From Phoenicibacter congonensis (GTDB lineage Bacteria; Actinomycetota; Coriobacteriia; Coriobacteriales; Eggerthellaceae), in the NCBI GenBank assembly GCA_030530045.1, contig JAUMVS010000074.1:1-7102 (forward strand): a stretch of DNA of 7,102 nt, written 5' to 3'. The notes beneath the pieces were generated by a model that worked only from the letters and a program-made list of their open reading frames with translations, made no database searches and was not told where the DNA came from. Both the position numbers and the translations under genes were made by a program. Positions within the stretch are counted from its first letter, which is position 1; the number at the start of each line of letters is the position of its first letter. Shown one piece after another: positions 1 to 5,844 of the stretch.

Positions 1-1
1 A

Positions 2-58
2 AACGTGAGCGAAAACGAAACTGGGCTAGCAGATTTGGTCGAAAAAGAATTTCGCTAG
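2..58 (+). CDS. Possible 3' end of a convergent plus-strand gene (partial)
   Basis: Frame 2 of the plus strand is open from the window edge to a TAG at 56-58 and reads NVSENETGLADLVEKEFR. The stretch is hydrophilic and acidic, like the C-terminal tail of a soluble protein, and a stop here followed by hairpins at 127-148 and 230-251 would fit the end of a convergent gene. Only 18 codons are visible, so the product cannot be named. A GTG at 5-7 has no visible ribosome binding site, so if this is coding it is more likely a tail than a complete gene. An open frame of this length is also easily a chance event, so confidence is low. Confidence 0.25.
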   Translation, partial: NVSENETGLADLVEKEFR

Positions 59-220
59 CCTTGGGGCTGCGGAATTCTTTTGCAGGCCAAAGATGCAGTC
101 CAGGTTCGTTTGCAGCGTCGAGGTTCCCGCTTCTCGTAAGAGAAGCGGAACAAAAATAACTCATCGTCCCCGTTGTGCAAGGGGCAAAAAGCTAGCTCTT
201 GCTGGTAAAAGAGATGGGGT
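59..220. other. Hairpin-rich non-coding stretch beyond the HAD gene terminator
   Basis: No convincing gene is present. The clearest element is a perfect 9-bp hairpin with arms 127-135 and 140-148 (CCGCTTCTC and its complement); read on the plus strand its loop is GTAA, a GNRA-type tetraloop. Two weaker hairpins follow: CCCC/GGGG at about 168-184 and CTCTT/AAGAG at 196-213. None is followed by a T-run on either strand, so they are not simple intrinsic terminators. GCTAGC occurs at 25-30, 54-59 and 191-196; the first two, extended by one base each, form GGCTAGC/GCTAGCC around a 23-base spacer. This could be the 3' UTR of a convergent plus-strand gene or a small structured RNA. I recognise no RNA family. 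Confidence 0.4.
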
Positions 221-251
221 TAAAAAAGAAAAAGGAGCCGGGGCTCCTTTT
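221..251 (-). terminator. Intrinsic terminator after the HAD phosphatase gene
   Basis: A GC-rich hairpin has arms at about 230-238 and 243-251 (AAAAGGAGC/GCTCCTTTT core). Read on the minus strand it is followed by a T-rich tract, the complement of the A-run at 221-230. It lies about 70 bases past the HAD stop codon and is a textbook Rho-independent terminator for that transcript. On the plus strand it is followed by a T-containing but less regular stretch (248-266), so it could also stop convergent plus-strand transcription. Confidence 0.85.
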
Positions 252-320
252 AGGTTGGTTTTATTTGGTTGTATTCGGGAAGCAAACTTTGGAATTTTGC
301 TTCTCCTTTAGGTAGCGGGG

Positions 321-968
321 TTAGAGGAAGAGGTTGGCGAGTTCGCGGAAGTCGTGGCAGATGTAGTCGGCGTGCTCGTCGATCAAAATTTGCTCGTCGT
401 AGAAACCCCAGGTCACACCAACTGCAGTGACGTGTGCATCTTTTGCGGCGCGCATATCAAATGGAGCGTCGCCGACATATGCGCACTGATCAACAGTAAA
501 TCCGAGCTGCTCTGCAGTGTAGACAATTGGATCTCCGAATGGCTTATGACGCTCGGTGTCTTCCGCGCCGACCACTGTATTCATGTATTCTTTAATCTCG
601 AGAATTTGCAAACCGCGGTTGCAGACAGTGCGAAGCTTTGATGTTGCCACTGCTAAAGTGAGGCCTGCTGCGCTCATTTCTGCCAGCGCCTCTTTGCAGC
701 CAGGGAACTTCTTAATCAAAGAGTCATGAAACTCTTCATTGCGCTCGCGATAGACTCTGCAAAGCTCGTCCTGCAACTCTGGATTGTCGGTGTAATGTTT
801 TGCCTGGTCAGCGAGCGGAATTCCAATCATTGAAGAGCAAAACTCGTCAGGCCAAGTCTTCCCTAACACCTTCTCGGTTGCATAATGCATGCAAGGGACA
901 ATCAAATCACTCGTGTCAGCGATTGTTCCGTCGTTATCAAAAACTACGCACTTGACGTTATCAATCAT
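321..968 (-). CDS. HAD-family phosphatase, phosphoglycolate phosphatase-like
   Basis: This 215-residue cytosolic protein has the haloacid dehalogenase layout: Rossmann-like core with an inserted helical cap. Motif I is FDNDGT at residues 10-15, with nucleophile Asp11 and acid/base Asp13. Motif II is around Thr109-Ser110 in AVATSK, motif III is Lys142 in RHKP, and motif IV is GDAPFD at 166-171. The cap between residues about 16 and 85 is helical, as in subfamily IA enzymes such as Gph and PpaX. Family members hydrolyse small phosphate esters with Mg2+, such as 2-phosphoglycolate or pyrophosphate; the substrate cannot be read from sequence. Length is normal and all catalytic residues are present. 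The ATG at 968 has AAGGAG seven bases upstream (976-981). The gene sits behind the transporter gene with a 188-base gap and before a strong terminator, so it may be monocistronic or read through from upstream. Confidence 0.9.
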   Translation of the reverse strand: MIDNVKCVVFDNDGTIADTSDLIVPCMHYATEKVLGKTWPDEFCSSMIGIPLADQAKHYTDNPELQDELCRVYRERNEEFHDSLIKKFPGCKEALAEMSAAGLTLAVATSKLRTVCNRGLQILEIKEYMNTVVGAEDTERHKPFGDPIVYTAEQLGFTVDQCAYVGDAPFDMRAAKDAHVTAVGVTWGFYDEQILIDEHADYICHDFRELANLFL

Positions 969-1156
969 GCGATTTCTCCTTCAAATTTTAAATTGTGTGA
1001 TTTCAGAAAAACATATTACCGCAGATTGAATCCAACTGCGAGGCGACACAGAGTTTTACAACTCGGCAAAACCAGCAATCAATTATTCCCGCACTGGAAA
1101 AAAATGACAACAACTAGCAAAACTGACAAGAAGCTAAATAAATCCCGGGTTGGAGC
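969..1156. other. Intergenic region upstream of the HAD gene
   Basis: This 188-base AT-rich gap carries the HAD ribosome binding site (AAGGAG at 976-981) and probably its promoter. The best -10-like hexamer on the minus strand is TAATAT at 1018-1013, but no good -35 lies at normal spacing, so I do not call it. A small hairpin GAGTT-TTAC-AACTC at 1051-1064 has no U-tract. I see no strong terminator for the transporter transcript, so read-through into the HAD gene is possible. Confidence 0.45.
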
Positions 1157-2095
1157 CTATTTGATTGCTGCATGAGCCGCAGTGTCTTGTGCAATTTCGT
1201 GCTTCTCGGCAGGCTCAACTGTAGTGCTCTCGCCTGGCTTCCTAAGATTCGAAAGAACAACAGCGAGCAAAATCAAGAACGCTCCGAAGTAGGCCCGAAG
1301 TTCAACAACCTCGCCGAGAATAAAAAACCCGAGGATTGAAGCCGACACAGGCTCGAGGCAAAACATCAAGCTCGCGTGTTCAGGTGAAGTGTAGCGCTGC
1401 GCAACCGTTTGCATAACGAAGCCAAAGCCGGTGCACAAAAATGCCATGATTAATAGATTTACCCAACCAATGCTCGACGTAGGGAGAGAAAAACTCTCGG
1501 TAAAAAGCGAATAAATTGTTAAATAGACAAATGTGAAGAAGAGTTGCCAGATTCCCACGAGCAGACTATCGAGTTTTTTCGCAAAATGACATGTTGTAAG
1601 AACCCAACCGGCATAGGCAAACGCGCATGCCAGGCACCATAAATCCTCCGGTGAGAACGTGAGCGAACCTTTAAGTGACATAAATCCAATGCCGACAATG
1701 GCAATCAAGCAACAAAAAACTACACGTTTACTCGGGAGCTTTTTGACAATAATCGCGTGAATGATTGGGACGATTACGACCGAAGTTGAGCACAAAAAGC
1801 CCGCATTGGTTACTGAAGTGTCGCCGAGGCCTTGCAAAAGCGTGAGAAAAATCAGGGCATCAAAGGCGCCAACAATAGCTGCGGCCTTCATGATCTCAAC
1901 GTTAGTTTCTTTTAGCTTCTTGAAGAAAACAAGCGCTACCAGGGAAAAAGCGAAAAGGAAGCGGAAGGAAGCCATCCAAAATGGCGTCATTTCAGCCATA
2001 ACAAATTTCATTGTGATGTAGGAAAGACCCCAGCAAGCACCCACAAAAGCGAGCACTAAATCGGCTGATCTTTGATTCCAGAATGAAGACTTCAT
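1157..2095 (-). CDS. EamA/DMT-family transporter (10 TM, RhaT/YdcZ-like exporter group)
   Basis: This is a drug/metabolite transporter superfamily membrane protein of 312 residues from the ATG at 2095. It has about ten hydrophobic helices arranged as two EamA repeats: the first begins near residue 12 (LVLAFVGACWGLSYITMKF) and the second near 150. The conserved second-repeat signature is seen at about 236-262 (TSPEHASLMF, then CLEPVSASILGFFILGE). The C-terminal tail from residue 285 is charged and cytosolic. Family members export amino acids, purines or toxic metabolites by proton exchange; the substrate cannot be assigned. The frame extends upstream to a TTG at 2122, but the predicted transcription start falls at about 2122-2124, which would make that TTG leaderless. 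The ATG at 2095 has GGGGG five bases upstream (2101-2105) and begins right before the first helix, so I choose it. The gene has its own promoter and appears monocistronic or paired with the HAD gene. Confidence 0.9.
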   Translation of the reverse strand: MKSSFWNQRSADLVLAFVGACWGLSYITMKFVMAEMTPFWMASFRFLFAFSLVALVFFKKLKETNVEIMKAAAIVGAFDALIFLTLLQGLGDTSVTNAGFLCSTSVVIVPIIHAIIVKKLPSKRVVFCCLIAIVGIGFMSLKGSLTFSPEDLWCLACAFAYAGWVLTTCHFAKKLDSLLVGIWQLFFTFVYLTIYSLFTESFSLPTSSIGWVNLLIMAFLCTGFGFVMQTVAQRYTSPEHASLMFCLEPVSASILGFFILGEVVELRAYFGAFLILLAVVLSNLRKPGESTTVEPAEKHEIAQDTAAHAAIK

Positions 2096-2129
2096 AGCGA
2101 CCCCCGCAAAACATCCCTCCAATGCCCTA

Positions 2130-2158
2130 ATTATAGAACAAATTTAACAATGTTTAAA
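2130..2158 (-). promoter_or_regulatory. Promoter of the EamA transporter gene
   Basis: On the minus strand a perfect -10 hexamer TATAAT lies at 2135-2130. It is preceded at 17-base spacing by TTTAAA at 2158-2153, which matches the -35 consensus at 4 of 6 positions. The predicted transcription start is about 2122-2124, giving a 5' UTR of about 27 bases to the ATG at 2095. The weak -35 lies inside the perfect 10-bp palindrome TGTTTAAACA (2151-2160), a position where a bound regulator would block RNA polymerase. Confidence 0.6.
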
Positions 2159-2160
2159 CA
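2151..2160. promoter_or_regulatory. Palindrome over the -35 of the transporter promoter (candidate operator)
   Basis: TGTTTAAACA is a perfect 10-bp palindrome covering the predicted -35 element. Its place suits a repressor operator, but AT-rich palindromes arise by chance in such DNA and no regulator gene is adjacent. Confidence 0.3.
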
Positions 2161-2161
2161 A

Positions 2162-2228
2162 TTTTAGAACGCGTTTTATATGGTGCTTTATTTGTTGATG
2201 TACCTAAATTCTTTAATGCGTTCTAAAA
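2162..2228. repeat. 11-bp perfect inverted repeat upstream of the transporter promoter
   Basis: TTTTAGAACGC at 2162-2172 is exactly complementary to GCGTTCTAAAA at 2218-2228. Allowing one mismatch (2173/2217), the arms extend to 14 bp each (2162-2175 and 2215-2228), separated by about 39 bases. It lies directly upstream of the -35 region. Paired distant half-sites of this type could be two regulator sites acting by looping, or the arms of a long hairpin in a read-through transcript. An 11-bp match within a 400-base gap is unlikely by chance, though not impossible in AT-rich DNA. Confidence 0.5.
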
Positions 2229-2330
2229 AAATATTTGACTTAACTTCCCAGCTAGTTAACCTAATGAACCTACAAACCAAATCATTTCTTAAACACCCTG
2301 CAAGTTGCACAATAAAGACGATTAATCGAC
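2229..2330. other. AT-rich spacer with further short palindromes
   Basis: No gene is seen. The stretch holds TTAACT/AGTTAA with an 8-base spacer (2240-2259), the odd-centred palindrome TGCAA-G-TTGCA (2299-2309), and the perfect 10-bp palindrome CGATTAATCG (2319-2328). On the minus strand the 2240-2259 hairpin is followed after a short gap by a T-run (complement of 2225-2231), which could make a weak terminator for the upstream operon, but the stem is short and AT-rich. The other sites could bind regulators or be chance. Confidence 0.35.
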
Positions 2331-2510
2331 ACCGAAAGCGCGTGCCGCGCAGTTGTTAATGGCGCCGTTACGTTTTCCGAGCCGGCACATCCTCCGCGAA
2401 CTATACGCGCTTCGCGTTCCCAAGGAACGCTAAAGGATGCACCGCCCTCGGGAAACCACCATCAGCGTGAAAGTTAAGCCAGTCGCTTTCGTAATACCTA
2501 AAAAATAGGG
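2331..2510. other. GC-rich inverted-repeat element, possible structured RNA (unidentified)
   Basis: This block is clearly richer in G+C than the AT-rich DNA before it and has dense potential base pairing. CGAAAGCG at 2333-2340 is complementary to CGCTTTCG at 2484-2491 and could close the whole element. Inside are GCGCG/CGCGC (2338-2350), GTGCCG/CGGCAC (2342-2347 with 2383-2388), CATCCT/AGGATG (2388-2393 with 2434-2439), and a 7-bp hairpin GCGTTCC/GGAACGC (2414-2430). The last competes with CGCGAA/TTCGCG (2395-2400 with 2411-2416). No T-run follows on either strand, so it is not an ordinary terminator. It lies just past the end of the CmpB-protein gene and could be the operon's 3' UTR, a small RNA, or a dispersed repeat. 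I tried to match it to T-box, cobalamin, TPP, SRP and RNase P cores and found no match. Confidence 0.4.
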
Positions 2511-2528
2511 ACGATGAGACGCTACGAG

Positions 2529-4136
2529 TTATTCAGTAGAGGTAGATAGCGTGCCTGAAATTGCTTCTGGAAGAGTGAGTTTTACGAGATAGAGGCCCAT
2601 CAAAATCGCAAAGAACACGACGACAACAACGAAGATTACGTTGCATACGTTGTTATCGAGCATCAAACGATGCTGCTCAAGGAACGGGTAGACCACCCAT
2701 GTAATGATGGTCGCAGCAAAACCAAACGCCAGCGCGTTCTGCAAACAAATTTGCCCCATGAAATTGCAGAACATATTGCTGTAATCCCAAAGTGGGTAAA
2801 CGCCGTTAACAGGCTGATTTTGCGTGAGACCCAAAACGAGCTCGATGCCAGTGCAAACTAGCGCGTTGATCACAAAACTAACGAGCAGAGGCGACCATTT
2901 GTTGTGAATGTGTTTCTGCAACCAGTTTTTGATTGGATAGAACGCCAGCGCACAAGCTACAAAACCGATGCCATAGACTGGGAATGGATAGAGCCAGTCC
3001 GACCAAATTTGCGATGTTGGGTCATAAATTCCCGGCAAAATTCCCAGCTTGATAAACGTGCAGTAGCCCGCTTCCATCCAGTGACCCATGACGCTGAAAA
3101 TGCAGAAATAAACAATGATGCTGCGCCAAAATGCCCATGTTTTTGGCTTGAAGAATTTTTCCTCTTTTTCAACGTGGCGAATCACGCCTTCTTTTGTGAG
3201 CTTAACAGTAAGAATTGCTTCTGCTCGTCTTGAGAACAGGAAGTAAAAAAGAATCAACAGGTCAAAGAAGCAAAGCGAAACCTGGGTTTCTGCATTAAAG
3301 GTGCCGACGTAGAGGTTAAAGCCGGTGCCGATGACGATATTGAACAGCGAGAAGAACACGGCAGCTTTGCGAGTGACAGCGTAGCGCTTCCAAATCATGT
3401 AGAAAAGCACGCCTTCGAAAATCAAATTCAGAAGGTCGAGAAGCTGGGTGAAGGTCAGTTCATATTGCCCTTTCACAAGAACCGTCAGCGAAAGCACGGT
3501 GACGATAATGTTGATGGCGAAAATCACCATCAAAAACCACATGAGGCCGAGCTTCTTTGGGTTGAAGCCATCAGGATATTCAGCGCCGTCGTTGCCTGGG
3601 AGCTGGCCGTCTAAGTCCTCGCGGTTGACGCGAATGCGCCATGCGAGATAACACATGTAGGCCGGCAAGCAAAGCATTACGATGCTCAAAATGTTGCTTG
3701 TGATGTCTTGATCATTTGCAACAGTGTTAACCAAGCCCGACAACATGAAAATGTTGTAGAAAAACGAGAGGAAGAAAACCGACATGATTTTCTTCGGATT
3801 TTTCGCGCCACGTACGCCAAAAATGCCCGCAAGCAACAGAACGGCCTGCATAAAGATTGCATAAATAAACGCTTGAGCAATCTCGTCTGCCGAGTAGATA
3901 ATGTTAACGTTTTCTGTTGGACCGAGACCTTGGGAAATTGCACCACTAGAAAACAGCGCCATTAAGGCAGCGAGCACAACGCCCAAGAAAGCGATCAAAC
4001 AAGTCGAAAGAACGATGTTAAATATCGAGACAGTGCGAAGGCGACGTCGTTCCTCCGACCAGCTCTTTCTTTCATCTTTCTTAATTTGCTTCTTACTTTT
4101 TTTAACTTCAGAATTACTACTGCTCTGAGAAGTCAT
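2529..4136 (-). CDS. Large polytopic membrane protein with C-terminal CmpB-type (PF06541-like) domain
   Basis: From the ATG at 4136 the protein has 535 residues. A basic cytosolic head (residues about 10-33, rich in Lys and Arg) is followed by roughly eight hydrophobic helices between about 35 and 302. A charged cytosolic linker (about 303-337) carries an RHVEKEEKFF segment. A second membrane domain (about 338-485) resembles the 'putative ABC-transporter type IV' / CmpB family: CIFSVMGHWMEAGYCTF near 345-361, PVYGIGF near 386, then PLWDYSNMFCNFMGQICL near 448-465. A last helix (about 497-520) and a polar tail end it. The family's function is unknown and, despite its name, no ATPase or ABC motif is visible, so no transport role should be assumed. 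The frame runs upstream to an ATG at 4166, but that gives a 50-base overlap; 4136 (GGA nine bases upstream) or 4142 (GGAAG nine bases upstream) is likelier. Last gene of the probable operon, overlapping its upstream neighbour by 20 bases. Confidence 0.8.
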   Translation of the reverse strand: MTSQSSSNSEVKKSKKQIKKDERKSWSEERRRLRTVSIFNIVLSTCLIAFLGVVLAALMALFSSGAISQGLGPTENVNIIYSADEIAQAFIYAIFMQAVLLLAGIFGVRGAKNPKKIMSVFFLSFFYNIFMLSGLVNTVANDQDITSNILSIVMLCLPAYMCYLAWRIRVNREDLDGQLPGNDGAEYPDGFNPKKLGLMWFLMVIFAINIIVTVLSLTVLVKGQYELTFTQLLDLLNLIFEGVLFYMIWKRYAVTRKAAVFFSLFNIVIGTGFNLYVGTFNAETQVSLCFFDLLILFYFLFSRRAEAILTVKLTKEGVIRHVEKEEKFFKPKTWAFWRSIIVYFCIFSVMGHWMEAGYCTFIKLGILPGIYDPTSQIWSDWLYPFPVYGIGFVACALAFYPIKNWLQKHIHNKWSPLLVSFVINALVCTGIELVLGLTQNQPVNGVYPLWDYSNMFCNFMGQICLQNALAFGFAATIITWVVYPFLEQHRLMLDNNVCNVIFVVVVVFFAILMGLYLVKLTLPEAISGTLSTSTE

Positions 4137-4515
4137 GTTCATGCATCCATTCTTCCATCGAAACACTTAAATCGTGGCCGTAGGCAACAGCAATCGCCCT
4201 GGCCTGGTCGCGACGCAATTGCGCAGTCGCTTCGTCGCCGCTTTTTTCGCGGTACTCAGCGGCCTGCATCAAGCTACGGGCCATAAATTCTGTAACTTGA
4301 GGGTCACAACCTGTGGTTTGCAGAAGAGATGCAGCAGATTCAGGAGCAAGCGACAAAAACATCTCAGGTCCGAGGTTCGACGCTTCCCCAACAAGGTTTT
4401 CCAGCAATTCGGCAGAACCAACATAATCTTTATTATTCAAAGTGCGAGATTGTGCCTCCATTAGCGCCTGAAAAAACGCAAGCAACATTCGCATTAAATA
4501 ATCTTCTGTGATCAC
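4117..4515 (-). CDS. Small helical protein, DUF6483-like
   Basis: This is a 132-residue soluble protein with no signal peptide or membrane helix. Its start, DYLMRMLLAFFQALMEAQ at residues 5-22, resembles the opening of DUF6483 proteins of Clostridia and related bacteria (DYxMRxI-type, then an amphipathic helix). This is recognition from memory and needs a profile search. The rest is predicted helical; residues 80-112 (SLMQAAEYREKSGDEATAQL and on) look like a TPR-type helix pair, suggesting a protein-protein adaptor. The function is unknown. The GTG start at 4515-4513 overlaps the TAG stop of the kinase gene by one base, with GGGG about ten bases upstream, so translation is probably coupled to the kinase. 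In-frame ATGs at 4494 and 4488 are alternatives with poorer ribosome binding sites. The stop lies 20 bases inside the next gene. Confidence 0.75.
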   Translation of the reverse strand: MITEDYLMRMLLAFFQALMEAQSRTLNNKDYVGSAELLENLVGEASNLGPEMFLSLAPESAASLLQTTGCDPQVTEFMARSLMQAAEYREKSGDEATAQLRRDQARAIAVAYGHDLSVSMEEWMHEHDFSEQ

Positions 4516-5807
4516 TATTCGTTTTCCCCATCATAGTCGAGCGGCAAAATTGCAGTAATGAGCGTTCCACCGCCCATAGCGTTGCAAATATCAAAATCAC
4601 CACCAAGCGCGACCACTCGCTCGCGCATTCCCTCAACGCCATGCCCCTCGGTTTTGCCGATGCCGTCTTTTCCAAGGCCAACACCGTTATCGCGAACAAG
4701 AAGCTGCGCGTAACAGCCGCACTGCTTCCCACGAATAATTCGCGGAACATCGGGCTTGATTGTCTCAAGATCGATTTGCACAAAGCTGGCCTTCGCATGC
4801 TTCACAATGTTGGTCGCCGCCTCGCGGCAAATTCCAAAAATCGCAAGGTCAACAAACTTTGGAGCCATCTCTCTATTGTAATTGTGCAAATTCACATCGC
4901 AGTCAATTTGTGCATTATTCAGATATTCTTTTATGTCGTTTAGTTCCTCGGTGCCGATTGATGGGGCCAATTCAGGACCAGAATCCAAATCTCCCGGCTC
5001 ACGCAACACACCAATCATTCGACGAATTTCAGTGAGCGAGTCTTTTGCAATTTTTCTGATTCCAGAAATCGTTTCCTTCGCAGCTTCAGGCGACTTTTCA
5101 AGCTGTGCTTCCGCCGCCGCTGCTTGGATTGAAATTGCGGAAAGCGAGTGCGCTGTGATGTCATGGAGTTCACGAGCAATTGCGACGCGTTCCTCCTCGA
5201 GGCGTTTTTCGGTGTTCGCCTTTGCCGCGGCTTCCGTTTCCTTAATACGCAACTCGGCCGATTTCACCAGGTCACGCGTAGTTTTAAACGCAATGCCAAC
5301 GCCAGAACCTGCAAAAACAAGCGAGATGTTTTGCAGAACTGTGATGTTAGAGAGCACCGAGCGATGAATCAAAGAAGGCACAAAGCCCACCGCCAAAAAT
5401 GAAAGAAATGCTGCCACGAAAGAATCTTCCATTGGACGAAGTGCACACAGCGTAACAAGCGAAACCAAAAGAGGCAGCATCGACACTGAAATTTCGTCAG
5501 CCTTCGTGCTTAAAACAATCCATGTGACCAGGCACAATATGAACGAAACCCAAGAATATTTGCGGCGAATCACCAGCGGCAGAGCGCTCGCACCAATCGC
5601 ACACATTCCAAAAAGTGAAGGAGTCGCAACGTTAATGCCGAGCATGCGTCGCGTGAAAGAGTCAGGAATCATGAGTCCTGCCGTCAAAGTGAGCTGTGCA
5701 AGAGCAATTCCAAAGACGCCACAAGCCAAGACGATGTCGACAATCCAGTCGGCACCTGTCATCTCAATATCTTTATTCTCAAGGATGTCTTTTAGAAAAT
5801 TCTTCAA
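4515..5807 (-). CDS. Integral-membrane sensor histidine kinase, NarL/DesK type (HisKA_3)
   Basis: A 430-residue two-component sensor. Residues about 20-175 form five or six closely spaced membrane helices with only short loops, so the signal is probably sensed in or at the membrane. A coiled-coil linker (about 178-206) leads to the HisKA_3 dimerisation domain with the phospho-acceptor His215 in ARELHDITAHSLSAI. The HATPase_c domain has the N box REAATNIVKHAKA (Asn333), the G1 box DNGVGL (373-378) and the G2 region GHGVEGMRERV (388-398), with the usual GGG near 412-414. All key residues are present, so it should be active. Its LuxR-type response regulator partner is not in the window. Start is TTG at 5807, with AGGAG eight bases upstream (5816-5820) and no better in-frame alternative. 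It begins 37 bases after nadE and ends in a one-base overlap with the next gene. Cysteines at 363 and 365, just before the G1 box, are unusual. Confidence 0.9.
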   Translation of the reverse strand: MKNFLKDILENKDIEMTGADWIVDIVLACGVFGIALAQLTLTAGLMIPDSFTRRMLGINVATPSLFGMCAIGASALPLVIRRKYSWVSFILCLVTWIVLSTKADEISVSMLPLLVSLVTLCALRPMEDSFVAAFLSFLAVGFVPSLIHRSVLSNITVLQNISLVFAGSGVGIAFKTTRDLVKSAELRIKETEAAAKANTEKRLEEERVAIARELHDITAHSLSAISIQAAAAEAQLEKSPEAAKETISGIRKIAKDSLTEIRRMIGVLREPGDLDSGPELAPSIGTEELNDIKEYLNNAQIDCDVNLHNYNREMAPKFVDLAIFGICREAATNIVKHAKASFVQIDLETIKPDVPRIIRGKQCGCYAQLLVRDNGVGLGKDGIGKTEGHGVEGMRERVVALGGDFDICNAMGGGTLITAILPLDYDGENE

Positions 5808-5844
5808 ATTTGGAGCTCCTGGCAGTTCAAAAAGATATTACTGA

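Noticed and set aside
160..170. CTCATCGTCCC at 160-170 recurring inverted at 2508-2518
   Set aside because: An 11-base match between two places in 7 kb is expected several times by chance, and the match does not extend.
93..311. 72-codon plus-strand open frame at the left end
   Set aside because: It runs straight through the terminator hairpin at 221-251, lacks a ribosome binding site and has no recognisable protein character.
1013..1018. TAATAT as -10 of an independent HAD promoter
   Set aside because: No acceptable -35 at 16-18 bases and no extended -10 TG motif.
885..1175. 96-codon plus-strand open frame across the HAD start and the intergenic gap
   Set aside because: It overlaps the start region of the HAD gene on the other strand, lacks a good ribosome binding site and encodes a low-complexity basic peptide.
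2359..2508. Two short in-frame plus-strand micro-ORFs (2359-2433 and 2437-2508) in the GC-rich element
   Set aside because: They are 24 and 23 codons with no ribosome binding site, and open frames are expected in GC-rich structured DNA. Kept only as a possibility within that element.
2497..2509. CCTA-AAAAA-TAGG hairpin as terminator of the five-gene operon
   Set aside because: The stem is only four base pairs with the A-run in the loop, so it cannot act as an intrinsic terminator.
4882..5367. 161-codon plus-strand open frame, the longest on that strand
   Set aside because: It lies wholly inside the histidine kinase gene; its Ser/Ala-rich composition is the antisense reflection of the kinase codons.
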